DNA of 64,000 nt, from contig CM068388.1 of NCBI GenBank assembly GCA_034770075.1, positions 65,148,889-65,212,888 of the forward strand, given 5' to 3'. This DNA is from Aralia elata (Eukaryota; Streptophyta; Magnoliopsida; Apiales; Araliaceae). A model generated the notes under the pieces. It saw nothing but the letters and a program-made list of their open reading frames with translations. It ran no database searches and was not told the DNA's origin. The translations under genes were made by a program, and so were the position numbers. This document shows, piece by piece, positions 48,195 through 57,887 of the stretch. The stretch's first letter is position 1. Each line of letters opens with the position of its first letter.

Positions 48195-48516
48195 GTCGTC
48201 TTGAGAAGTCTTGTTTAACATCCAATTCATCCAAATCTCGTATTTTATTATCTCATTATAAGTCAAATGGGCCTTACGATCGATTAAACTTGCATTGGAT
48301 CAAGGGGGACCCACTGGGACCAGCCGCAGATGGATCTGCGGCCAGCCGCAGATTGATCTGCGGCTAGGATCGGGCATATACGCGGCCAGCCGCCTCCCAG
48401 ATCTGTCACTTTCATTCGTACCCCACGCGATTTTTCAGACCTTTTCACGCCCTTTTGCCAATTTTTCCAACCTTTCTGCAAAAACTGCTCCGGTAGGATT
48501 GATCTACGCGCTACAG
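48195..48516 (+). promoter_or_regulatory. Putative antisense promoter region and 5' leader exon
   Basis: This non-repetitive stretch contains two CCGCAGAT-type palindromes (48324-48341, 48346-48363) and then a pyrimidine-rich leader. It ends in a consensus splice donor, CTACAG|GTAACA, at 48516/48517. An exon ending here would join the acceptor just before the first antisense ATG. No convincing TATA box is seen and the transcription start is unknown. Confidence 0.4.
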
Positions 48517-48974
48517 GTAACACTTTGACCGTTCACTTTTCAATTTCGTCAATGTTTTGCTATACATTTGGCTATTTGCATGTTTAGAGATAAAAATGTA
48601 TGCTTTACAATGCTATGCTATGTATTATCATATATACATGCATGTATCAACTGTGTGAGTCCTATTTTATGCTCATGATGCGGTCTCACATACTGTTATT
48701 CCTTTTCTGCAAGAAAATCATGCATTATGGTACTTTACATGCTGTAATTACACATATGAATGTAATTTTGATCTGTTTGAGGCTTGGATTGATTGAAAAC
48801 ATGTTTGGCTTACGCCTGGGATGTCCATTTTACAAACGGAACTCTGCCGATTTTTTTTTTTTTGTAGTAAACATGCATCATGCTGCATTAATTATATGAT
48901 GAGGGTAGGAATTTAGAATATTCGCGACATAATTCAAAAGGGAACTTACCTTCCTCTCGCTTGTTCTATTCCAG
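48517..48974 (+). other. Putative 5' untranslated intron of the antisense gene
   Basis: The donor CAG|GTAACA (48517) and the acceptor TTGTTCTATTCCAG (ending 48974) bound a 458-bp T-rich stretch full of stop codons. The acceptor lies two bases before the ATG at 48977. The composition is intron-like (T tracts at 48850-48865) and the sites are close to consensus. Splicing is inferred, not observed. Confidence 0.5.
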
Positions 48975-48976
48975 CC

Positions 48977-50949
48977 ATGGATCCCGACGCTCCCAGTAGC
49001 TCTTCTGCGTCACGGACCTCGGGTGTTCGCCGTCGTAGGGCTGCACCTGCCCCTGTTCTTCCTCGGACCCGTCAGGCTCGTCGCTTGGCGGAGGCTGTCA
49101 TCCGTCCGGATCATCCGGACGTTGAGGAGGCTGTCCCTCCGGAGGTTGCGGCAGAGGGGCCATCCTCCAGCACACCGGCTCCATCTACTCATCAGGCTTC
49201 TTCTGGCGCCCCTGTGCAGATACCCGATCTTTTAGGTCGGGATCTCAGTCGTCACCCCTCAGCATCTCTCGTGGCTAACGAGGTATATTCAATTCTATTA
49301 TGATTTTATTCTCAATTTCTCAATTCTCCTTTTATCCGGACTGACCCATTGGTGATTGCCCCAGGTACCCGAGTTTACTCAGCCGAGGGGCAACTGGTTC
49401 AACATCTACTCCCTTTACACGGCTTTGCACAGCGACTACCGGGTGGTGGTGGACTCTTGGGGCTTCCGTCACTTTTTCACTATCATCTCCCGTCAGTGCC
49501 CCTGGGGTTACATGAGGGCCTTATCTGAGCGATGGTTCCACCAGACTCAGTCCCTTCACCTTCTTGACTGCGAGGTCGTCCTGACCCCATGGGACTGGAG
49601 GTACATTACGGGCATAGAGTTTACCGGGTCCCGCGTTCCTCTAGATCTCGACATCACTCCTGCGAAGGTTTGGGCTTTATTGGGCTTCGCAGCTGAGGAC
49701 CGGGTCTTTAAGGCCCGTAGTATTCGGTCCGGTGCCTTGGCTGTTGATGCTGTCGGGGGTCTCTACGCGCTGCCCATTCCAGCGGAGCAGGGTACTCGGG
49801 ACATTCTGCTCCGACGCCTGTTCCTGACCATCATGAGGGGTTGTTTCCTAGGGAACAACTCCTCCACCATTCATTTCAGCGTCGTAGGAGCCGTCAGAGA
49901 CGTGGACCGCATTAGTGATTATGATTGGGGGTCATTCACCTTCGCTTATTTCCTCCACGGTATGCGTCTATGCTCGGAGGGCCAGACAGATGCTTGGCTG
50001 GGGTTCTATCATTTTTTGCTGGTGAGATTTCTTTTTCCCTCTTCTTATTGGACTTTCCTTCATTTATTTCCCTTTTCTGCATTTATAGGTTACTCATGCT
50101 TTTCACTGTTTCTGTTCGCAGTTCTGGGCCTACGAGCATCTCCCATGTCTGAGGCTCGTCACTACCCTCGGCTTGGACACCTATCCTCGGGGTCGGAGAT
50201 GGCACCACAGCACCCTGGAGGAGGTCCCAGTGTCTGGCAGCTTTGCCCATTGCCGCATTCAGCTGGAGCTGATCACTGCTGCAAGGGTCGTCTGGAGGCC
50301 TTATCTTTCCGAGCATCTGGATGTGGGGTTCACAGATGGGTATCCGACCGGCCCGGAGTTCGCACTTTCCACCCGTCGCCTCACTTTGCAGAGTGTCGGA
50401 GGATGGGTGATGTACCTGGGGGAGCGCGCATTCAGATGCGTTACTAGAGAGATCCGCATCCCGCACTCCCTTCCTTTCACTACCTCATGGCCGCTGGATT
50501 CTCAGCCCTCGGAGATCATGCTTGCAGGGGAGGATGGCCGCATGCTTTCGACGGGTCCCAGTACGAGTGATGCTTTCCGTACTTGGTGGGTGCCCCGCAC
50601 CATCGGTCCTCAGACCCGGGCCACATTCTTCCTTGGGGATATGGTCCCCGGCTCGGTGATGATGACTGACTGGGCAGCCTGTGTTCGGACTCCTACTCAT
50701 GCCGAGCAGATTGCTACCTTGACCCGTCAGGTAGACCAGCTGTCCCTATATCTTCGGGTGCTGGGCCGGACTCCAGAGGATGCTTATGCCTATGATCCTG
50801 ATGGTGCGGGTTATGATGCGGGCCCGAGCTCATCTGATGCCACCGCGCAGCCCTACATTCCCGACATGAACTTTGGGCCCTCGACTTCGGCGACCCCAGG
50901 GGACCAGTTTGAGGATCCCGCCTTCATAGATGAGATTGACTTTATTTAG
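48977..50949 (+). CDS. Plant-mobile-domain (PMD)-like protein, antisense gene 1 of the Tat element
   Basis: The gene lies opposite to the retrotransposon's own genes. I read three coding exons, 48977-49282, 49365-50021 and 50122-50949, joined by introns of 82 and 100 bp with GT..AG ends (donors GAG|GTATAT and CTG|GTGAGA; acceptors CCCCAG and TTCGCAG). All junctions are phase 0 and give 102 + 219 + 275 = 596 residues ending in TAG. Residues 1-102 are Ala/Pro/Ser-rich. The rest resembles the plant mobile domain: WGFRHFFTI, VVLTPWDWRYITGIEF (about 173-188, the 'LTxxD/W..Ll.G' strand), then at the exon 3 start FWAYEHLP (322-329), LDTYPRGRRW and VVWRPYL. The C-terminus has a short heptad segment (ATLTRQVDQLSLYLRVL) and an acidic tail. 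PMD proteins such as MAIN/MAIL1 act in gene silencing, and PMD copies are known in gypsy elements. Its role here is unknown. Every exon is open. Confidence 0.75.
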
Positions 50950-51166
50950 ATCAGGATAGGATAGGGTTTTTGTACCTGTACCTGTTTAGATTTATTTTTT
51001 CATTTCATGCACTATGTACTGAACTCATTTATTTATTTATGCACAGTTTTTTATCTTTTATCTCTATGAAATTCATTTGCTTTATTATTGTCTGTACGAT
51101 GCATGCTTTTTGTTCATGGATAGAAAATGACCCCTGTACAGTCTTTTTGATACTATTTTTTCACAG
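50950..51166 (+). other. Spacer between antisense genes with a strong splice acceptor
   Basis: This 217-bp T-rich spacer ends in TACTATTTTTTCACAG directly before the ATG of antisense gene 2, a near-ideal plant 3' splice site. It may let one 5' leader be spliced to either gene. No coding content is seen. Confidence 0.45.
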
Positions 51167-52732
51167 ATGACGTCCTCAGATGTCGTGGTGCACTTGGATT
51201 CCATTCCTCCTACAGGGTTGGTTGGCAGCCTCCTCCGTTGGTTGGACAGTTTATCGCCGGCCGACAGGGTCATCACAGATGGTCTTTTGGGACACTCTCG
51301 GTCCTTATTAACCTTTCAGGTGCCAGCGGGCTTTGTGGATGGTATTTTGAGATATTGGGCCCCTGCTCGTCAAGTGTTCAAGCTAGGGATAGTAGAGCTG
51401 ACCCCCACCCTCGAGGAGTATGGTCGCTTCACTGGTTTGCCCTTGGATAGACCTTGTGCCAGGATCACGTCTGGTCCCATGCGCCGTCAGTTCTTGACTT
51501 TCACTGGGTTGCGGAGGGCGGTTCTGCTATCGGCGATCACATCAGATCACCTGGTTCCTTTTCACTTTTTGATTGACCGATTCGGCTCACCTAATAGTTT
51601 TCGCCAATTCTCTGGGGACTTTTCTGTATCGGAGGAGCGCTGGGGCGTTTTGAGACTAGACGTTTTGATGGCCTGTATCATCTCAGTTCTGTACTTGGCC
51701 GCGGGACCCGATCAGTTAGACATGCGGGTGGTCGCGGCCGTTAGGGCCCTTCAGGAGGATCACACCATTCTTCCCATGATATTGGCGGATACTTACATGT
51801 CCGCCACATATTGCCAGTCTTTCTGAGGCAGAGTGTTCCGAGGGAGCCCGACTTTGTTGTATGTGTGGTTCATGAGTCATCTTAGTCCCATCGGCCATTT
51901 CCGTCGCCAAGGGTTTTGCTTCAGTCATGACATAGCCACGCAGTTTTCATTTCGTCCTGTGAGCTGTACTGATGCGGCCTCCTGGATAGCATTTCTGTCG
52001 GTTATTGAGGATCCTTTTCATCTCCTGATCTATTCGGGTTATTGCTCCTTTAGGAGCTTTTTGACTCACGTGCCCACCCTGGATTTCATCCCTATTGCTG
52101 GCCTGAGGGGCGTGACGACCTATCATCCCCTGGCGGTCATGGGGCAGTTTGATCAGACACAGGATTTTCACCCATTCACGGGCGCAGCCACACATCGATT
52201 CCTTATAGCATCCTAGACAGAGAGAGATCTACTGCGGGTATATGATCTTTGGTCTCGCAGGGTCCTTGCCGAGTACAGTGAGAGTTGTCCTATTCAGACA
52301 TTTGCTTATGTGCAGTGGTTGCGGGGAGACTCGGATATGGTCGGTTTGAGTCAGACTGGGGTCTTTGATGACTCTGGAGTGATTTTCCCAGATGGTACCA
52401 CAGACCATTCCTTCACAGCTGATTCTGCCCCTAGTCGGGCCACTGAGGATACCCGACTCCGCCTGGCCTTGAGTACCACTGCAGCTGAGAGGGATGCCGC
52501 TCTTGTTGCGAGAGATGATGCCATTCTGGCTAGAGATGCTGCCATTGCCGACAGAGATGCCATCGTATTGCAGACCCGGGCCGTTCTAGACACTCATTCT
52601 GGGACTGTCAGTCGAGCCAATGCCTTGTTAGACCGTATCGGCATGATGGGACAGCAGATTGCAGGGGACGCTGATGCTTCGGATCTATCCACCAGTTTAT
52701 CCATCCTGCTTCAGTTAGTTGCAGATTTGTAG
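51167..52732 (+). pseudogene. DUF7745-like protein, antisense gene 2 of the Tat element, two in-frame stops
   Basis: A single reading frame of 522 codons runs from the ATG at 51167 to the TAG ending at 52732, interrupted by TGA at 51824-51826 (codon 220) and TAG at 52214-52216 (codon 350). The frame is kept across both stops, so these are point nonsense changes; both could arise by a single C-to-T change. Residues 71-94 (FKLGIVELTPTLEEY...LPLD) match my memory of the plant DUF7745 family (F..GxxELxPTLEEY). Codons 429-474 form an Ala/Asp-rich helix with an ARDxAI repeat, a probable coiled coil. It follows antisense gene 1 on the same strand after 217 bp. Codon composition resembles gene 1 and not the AT-rich host DNA. 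The function is unknown and the family call is moderate. Confidence 0.6.
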
Positions 52733-53240
52733 ATTGTTTTATTTCCTGCATAGTCTATGTTAATTTCATCGGTTATCGAAAAAGAAATCTTGTAACAAAA
52801 TGACTTATATATATAGACATGCATTTAAATTTAGTCATTTTTCCCTTTTATCGTATCGATGCCTTTCATTGGATCCTCATTTTATCCCGCTGGCTACGAT
52901 TTTGACATTTCGCCTTCTTTCTCTTTTCAAGTCTTGATGGAGATCTGACAGATATTGCCGTACCCCTGTCGATTTCATCGGATTGGGTCTTAGATTTTGG
53001 ATAACTGTCTGGTTGGATCAGGGTTATGTCATCTGGGATGAAGCTGGTTTGTCGGCTGGTTTCGGGAAGGTTTTGAGGGTGTAGGAAGGTTTATCTGGTT
53101 GTTGGAAAATGGTTCTGTTTAAGGAAAGGGTTATTTTTAATGGATCGGACCGCGCCCTGAGGGCTGCCTACGTACCCCTACAAGTTGGGAGATCAGGTCC
53201 TACGTAGTTCGTTCCTCAAAGAAAAGGGAGGCCTGATGGT
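52733..53240. other. Region between antisense gene 2 and the pol stop
   Basis: The two genes converge here. Read on the minus strand just after the pol stop, CTACGTAGGACCTGATC and GGGTACGTAGGCAGCC (about 53155-53210) form two TACGTAGG direct repeats. From memory, motifs of this kind recur downstream of pol in Tat elements. The rest (52740-53150) is unassigned and probably holds the 3' untranslated region of antisense gene 2. Confidence 0.5.
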
Positions 53241-56200
53241 TCAAGCGTAGAATCGCTTCACCGAATCGGAATTGAGGGGTTGTGGAAACACTTCACCATC
53301 CATTTCCCGCAATATGAGGGCTCCTCCGGATAGCACTTTCTTAATCACAAATGGTCCTTCCCAGTTCGGGGCGAACTTCCCCTTGGCTTCGCCTTGGCAA
53401 GGCATGACTCTTTTTAACACTAGGTCATTCTCCTTGAACTTTCGAGGTCTTATCCTTTTGTCATATGATCGAGAAATCCTTTGTTGATATAACTGACCGT
53501 GCCAAACAACAGCCACCCTCCTTTCATCAATTAGGGCCAATTGGTCGTATCGACTTTGCATCCAATCCTCTTCGTTTATCTGAGCATCGATCACTATTCT
53601 GAGGGATGCCATCTCAACCTCAACTGGCAGAACGGCCTCCATTCCATACACCAAAGCGTAAGGGGTTGCCCCTGTAGAAGTACGCGTTGACGTTCGGTAT
53701 GCCAGCAGGGTGAGGGGTAGCAAATCCGGCCATCCCCGATGATTAGCAGACATTTTCGCCATGATTTTCTTGATGTTCTTATTTGCGGCCTCCACTGCCC
53801 CGTTCATCTTAGGACGGTAAATGACGGAATTGAGGTGTTTGATCTTAAACTGGTCGCACAATCCCTTCATGAGGGCGTTGTTCAGATTCTTGGCATTGTC
53901 GGAGACCAAAACCTCAGGTTGCCCATATCGACAAATGACATTATTCCTGATGAAACCGACGATGACCTCCTGAGTTACTTTGGGGAAAGAAGCTGCCTCT
54001 ACCCATTTGGTGAAGTAATCGATCATGACGAAAATGAATCGGTGCCCGTTGCTTGCTTTGGGCTCTATTGGCCCGATTACATCCATTCCCCACATTGAAA
54101 ATGGCCATGGGGAAGTCATACAGTGCAGTTCATTAGGAGGCGTATGGATCACATTGCCGTGCGCCTGGCATTGGTAACACCGTTTGACATGATCATCGCA
54201 GTCGGCTTTCAATGTTAACCAATAATGCCCCGTTCTCAAGATCTTCTTAGCTAGCACTGGTCCACTCATGTGTCGCCCACACACTCCTCCATGTATTTCG
54301 CTCATAATCCTTTGGGCCTGTGTCTCGTCTACGCATTGCAACAGTCCCAACCCAGCATCCCTCTTGTAGAGTGAATCCCCACTCAGGTAGAATTTCATTG
54401 CCATTTTTTGAATTCTCATCCTTTCAGCTCGGTTTGCCTGGTCGGGAATGGATCTATCCCTCAGATATTCCCTTATGTCGTGATACCAAGGCTGCTTTGG
54501 CAGAACCACCTCGCCTGATAATACTGTAACATGTTCCTCGTATGCCGGGACATTCTGTACTGCTATCTCAATCTGTGGAGCATCTCTTCTTTTGACGATA
54601 TGGATTAAGGAAGCCAGAGTTGCCAATGCATCGGCAAAATCATTCCGTCCACGGGGAATATGTCGGAAAGCGATATCTTCGAACTCTTGCATTAATTGGA
54701 CAACACATCGGTGGTATGGGAGCAACCGGAGCTCTTTCGTGTTGTACACCCCGATCGCCTGTCTGATTACCAGTTCTGAATCCCCAAACACCGCCAGTCT
54801 CTTCACTCCCATATCGTGTGCAAAACGGAGTCCCAATATACACCCCTCGTACTCAGCTGTATTGTTCGAATTACTGAACTGCAATTTAGTAGCCACAGGG
54901 TATTGCTCCTCGGTGATAGAGACCAGTACTGCTCCGGCTCCTGCCCCTTCAGCATTCATGGCACCATCAAAATACAGCTTCCAAAATTGTCCCTCGTCAT
55001 TGCATTTCGTGTCTGACACCCAAAATATATCTTCGCCCGGTAGAGGAGTTTCTAACGGCTCCATCCCTCCTGACGGGGTTTCTGCCAATTGATCTGCAAT
55101 TCCCTGCCCTTTCATGGCCTTCTGGGTTACGTATACCATGTCAAACTGTTGTAAAATTAACTGCCATCTTGAAAGTCGACAGTTCAGCATGGGCCTTTCA
55201 AAGATATACTTCAAGGGATCCATTCTCGATATCAGGTACGTAGTATGCCCATGGAGGTAATGCTGTAATCTCCCTGCAGCCCAGGCCAGAGCACAACAGG
55301 TCTTCTCGATGGGAGTGTAATTTTGTTCACATTGGCTAAATCTCTTGCTGAGGTAATAGATGGCCTGCTCTTTACCTGCCTCATTCTTTTGTCCCAGCAT
55401 GCATCCCATCGCGATGGCATTGACCGATATGTACATAAACAGAAGGATCCCATCCTTTGGGGGTACCAGCACCGGTGCCTCAGTCAGCTGCTTTTTAATG
55501 GTCTGAAAAGCCCTCTGACATTGCTCATTCCATTCTTGGGAAGCACCCTTCCTCAACAACTTGAAAATTGGCTCGCACGTGGTTGTCAAGTGGGATATGA
55601 AACGGCTGATGAAGTTTATTCTTCCCAGAAATCCTCTTATCTCCTTCTCTGTGTGAGGTGCCGGCATATCCACAATGGCCTTAATCTTTGCCGGATCCAA
55701 CTCAATGCCTCGATCACTAACCAGGAATCCCAAGAGCTTACCCGATTGTACTCCGAAAGCACACTTTGCTGGGTTGAGCTTCAAGTTATATTTTCTGAGT
55801 CGATCAAATAGCTTTTTAAGATGAGTAATATGGTCGGATTCTACCCTTGACTTCACGATAATGTCATCTACGTAGACCTCTATCTCCTTATGCATCATAT
55901 CGTGGAACAAGGCCATCATGACCCTCTGATAGGTGGCCCCCGCATTTGTGAGACCGAAAGTCAACCGTCTATAGCAGAAAGTGCCCCATGGGGTGATGAA
56001 CGCGGTCTTTTCTCGATCTTCCTCCGCCACCATTATTTGATGATACCCCGCAAAGCAATCCACAAAAGAATACATCTCGTACTGGGCTGTGTTATCCACC
56101 AGGATGTGTATGAAAGGCACCGGGAAGTTATCCTTGAGACTGGCTTTGTTTAGATCTCTATAGTCTACGCATACCCTCACCTTTCCTCCAGGCTTAGCTA

Positions 56201-56768
56201 CTGGGACTACATTGGACAGCCATTCTGGATAGGTAGAGACCATAATAATTCTGGCCCTGAACTGCTTAATGATCTCCTCTTTCACTTTTAAGCTCCACTC
56301 TGGTTTCAACTTTCTCAGTTTCTGCTTGACAGGCCTGAAACCCTCCTTGATGGGCAACCGGTGTACCACAATGTCGGTGGACAATCCGATCATATCCTCG
56401 TGCGACCAGGCAAAGACATCCTCATATTGGCTTAGCAACTCAGCTAATTCTGTTTTTTGGCTGGGGGTGAGGTCCATCCCTATCTTGAGTTCTTTTGGCT
56501 TGTTCGGGGTTCCGATATCTATAGTGATGGTTTGGTCCAAATTGGGTTTGGGTTTATCCTCGACCCATCCTTTGATCTCTTCAGGCGCGTCGTCGTAATC
56601 TGTCTCGTCTTGCTCAATGCCCATCAAATCGAAATCCAGCTCAATGTCAAAATCATAATCATCATTCAAATTTGAAAGATCGTTTGTTAGGCAAGGGTTA
56701 CTCAAATTGGTACACCTGACATGAAACAAAATACTTGTCATATATAAGTTATTTTCCATGATGATCAC
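53241..56768 (-). CDS. pol: Tat pol: reverse transcriptase, RNase H, second RNase H, integrase
   Basis: An open frame of 1175 codons. The RT core (about residues 125-310) has the catalytic D237 in FVDCFAGY and YVDD at 299-302. The first RNase H (about 440-562) has lost the usual first Asp (LLFMYISVNAIAMG), as expected for the degenerate copy of the Tat lineage. A second, archaeal-type RNase H (about 595-720) keeps D601, E639 or E641, D663 and D713. Integrase follows: zinc site H826, H833, C864, C867, then catalytic D896, D957 and E993 (35 residues between the last two), and a C-terminal NWEGPFVIKK. All catalytic positions for RT, second RNase H and integrase are present. The first ATG is probably not used: an acceptor (TTTCATGTCAG, ending 56716) suggests coding starts at 56715, spliced in frame from the protease exon. 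The frame ends just beyond the integrase C-terminus. Confidence 0.93.
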   Translation of the reverse strand: MIIMENNLYMTSILFHVRCTNLSNPCLTNDLSNLNDDYDFDIELDFDLMGIEQDETDYDDAPEEIKGWVEDKPKPNLDQTITIDIGTPNKPKELKIGMDLTPSQKTELAELLSQYEDVFAWSHEDMIGLSTDIVVHRLPIKEGFRPVKQKLRKLKPEWSLKVKEEIIKQFRARIIMVSTYPEWLSNVVPVAKPGGKVRVCVDYRDLNKASLKDNFPVPFIHILVDNTAQYEMYSFVDCFAGYHQIMVAEEDREKTAFITPWGTFCYRRLTFGLTNAGATYQRVMMALFHDMMHKEIEVYVDDIIVKSRVESDHITHLKKLFDRLRKYNLKLNPAKCAFGVQSGKLLGFLVSDRGIELDPAKIKAIVDMPAPHTEKEIRGFLGRINFISRFISHLTTTCEPIFKLLRKGASQEWNEQCQRAFQTIKKQLTEAPVLVPPKDGILLFMYISVNAIAMGCMLGQKNEAGKEQAIYYLSKRFSQCEQNYTPIEKTCCALAWAAGRLQHYLHGHTTYLISRMDPLKYIFERPMLNCRLSRWQLILQQFDMVYVTQKAMKGQGIADQLAETPSGGMEPLETPLPGEDIFWVSDTKCNDEGQFWKLYFDGAMNAEGAGAGAVLVSITEEQYPVATKLQFSNSNNTAEYEGCILGLRFAHDMGVKRLAVFGDSELVIRQAIGVYNTKELRLLPYHRCVVQLMQEFEDIAFRHIPRGRNDFADALATLASLIHIVKRRDAPQIEIAVQNVPAYEEHVTVLSGEVVLPKQPWYHDIREYLRDRSIPDQANRAERMRIQKMAMKFYLSGDSLYKRDAGLGLLQCVDETQAQRIMSEIHGGVCGRHMSGPVLAKKILRTGHYWLTLKADCDDHVKRCYQCQAHGNVIHTPPNELHCMTSPWPFSMWGMDVIGPIEPKASNGHRFIFVMIDYFTKWVEAASFPKVTQEVIVGFIRNNVICRYGQPEVLVSDNAKNLNNALMKGLCDQFKIKHLNSVIYRPKMNGAVEAANKNIKKIMAKMSANHRGWPDLLPLTLLAYRTSTRTSTGATPYALVYGMEAVLPVEVEMASLRIVIDAQINEEDWMQSRYDQLALIDERRVAVVWHGQLYQQRISRSYDKRIRPRKFKENDLVLKRVMPCQGEAKGKFAPNWEGPFVIKKVLSGGALILREMDGEVFPQPLNSDSVKRFYA

Positions 56769-56883
56769 ATTTTCAGATAACTTGAAGAAACGACATAATT
56801 ATGCAAAAAATAAAACAACAACAAAAATAAACTTCTTCATCATCCCATCCTCTGGGGTCTACCACCCTGATGTCGGGTTTTAC
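56716..56883 (-). other. Likely 168-nt intron between protease and RT
   Basis: On the minus strand the protease frame reaches CAAGG|GTAAAA (intron starts 56883) and meets stops in all continuations. An acceptor, TTTCATGTCAG, ends at 56716. Removing the 168 nt joins the protease frame to the pol frame with the codon split 2+1 and no stop. Introns at just this place are established for Ogre-type Tat elements, where splicing regulates pol expression. No RNA evidence is available here. Confidence 0.6.
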
Positions 56884-57884
56884 CCTTGTTTAGATATCAC
56901 TGGTTTCACGGTCCAATTGTCGACGGTTAGGTCAGACGATATGCGCTGGATAAAAGGCGGCTTCACATCGGACACTTCCCCGATGACCACAGCCACATTG
57001 TCTGAGTTGCTTTTCATACCTTCCTTAGGAATAATCAGCCCTGCCCAATCGATGATAGGCACACTTTGTTGGGCTCCTGGTGTGGCAACATTCGTCCCCT
57101 CTTCATTGCTTATTAATTGTCCGGGGATATAGCACTGAGTTTCGAACTCTTTCGCGACCTCCTGTAGGAAACTTTCCCTTTTGGCTAAATCATCATTTGT
57201 GGGGGACAAATCCTCATCCCCTGTTCCAGTCACAAGTTCACTAGTCCCCTGCTCATTGTTGACCGGGGTCACCGGGCTGCCAACCAGTCGAATCGGGGCC
57301 ATGCCCTGACGGCGTCCCCGTGTTATACCTCCGTGATATCCCAAACCTGCCTTGCCCACTTGATGGGGTAATTGAATGGGCTTGGTGATTCCTTGGCTAC
57401 TCTTTCCTAACTCCTGTCCAGGCTGGAATTTCATTTTCATCATTTCTTTTGCCACAAAGGTGAGTTCTGGAGAGACTTTGGGTTTCACAGCTGGAGCTCC
57501 CGGGCATCTATAGTAGGGAGTGCTAATCTCCAGTGCTTGAAAGCTGGCAGGTGCCGCCGATTCATCCACATTGATCACTGGTAGGCCACTCCTAGGAGGA
57601 GAAGGGTTATCACATTCGGCCGAGATTGTCACCAGATTCCCATTGATGATTAGCTTGATTTGTTGGTGGAGCGTAGAAGGCACTGCCCCGGCCATGTGTA
57701 TCCACGGCCTCCCCAGTAATAGATTATAACTGGCAGCGATGTCTAGGACTTGGAACGAGATATCAAAAGTACAAGGTCCTATTTCCACTGGCAATTCTAT
57801 CTCTCCGATTGTATCCCTCCGGGAACCATCGAAAGCTCGCACCACCACATGACTGGCCCGTAGGCGCTTGGGATTGATGTTCAT
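56880..57884 (-). CDS. Protease C-terminal half and G-patch-like linker
   Basis: An open frame of 334 codons continues the aspartic protease begun in the previous frame: VVVRAFDGSRR and YNLLLGRPWIH (residues 53-63), the conserved (I/L)LGRPW motif of retroelement proteases. Residues about 148-186 hold a G-patch-like sequence (MKFQPGQELGK...GKAGLGYHGG), common after protease in Tat elements. An Asp/Glu-rich linker follows. It is in the same frame as the upstream gag-protease piece and separated from it only by a TAG at 57888-57890. Its end coincides with the proposed intron donor at 56883/56884. The usual product would be part of a Gag-Pro polyprotein. Confidence 0.75.
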   Translation of the reverse strand: MNINPKRLRASHVVVRAFDGSRRDTIGEIELPVEIGPCTFDISFQVLDIAASYNLLLGRPWIHMAGAVPSTLHQQIKLIINGNLVTISAECDNPSPPRSGLPVINVDESAAPASFQALEISTPYYRCPGAPAVKPKVSPELTFVAKEMMKMKFQPGQELGKSSQGITKPIQLPHQVGKAGLGYHGGITRGRRQGMAPIRLVGSPVTPVNNEQGTSELVTGTGDEDLSPTNDDLAKRESFLQEVAKEFETQCYIPGQLISNEEGTNVATPGAQQSVPIIDWAGLIIPKEGMKSNSDNVAVVIGEVSDVKPPFIQRISSDLTVDNWTVKPVISKQG

Positions 57885-57887
57885 CTT

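Noticed and set aside
47387..48367. Series of 61-residue frames spaced 140 bp apart
   Set aside because: They are products of the 140-bp minisatellite. The period is not a multiple of three and each ends at the same recurrent stop.
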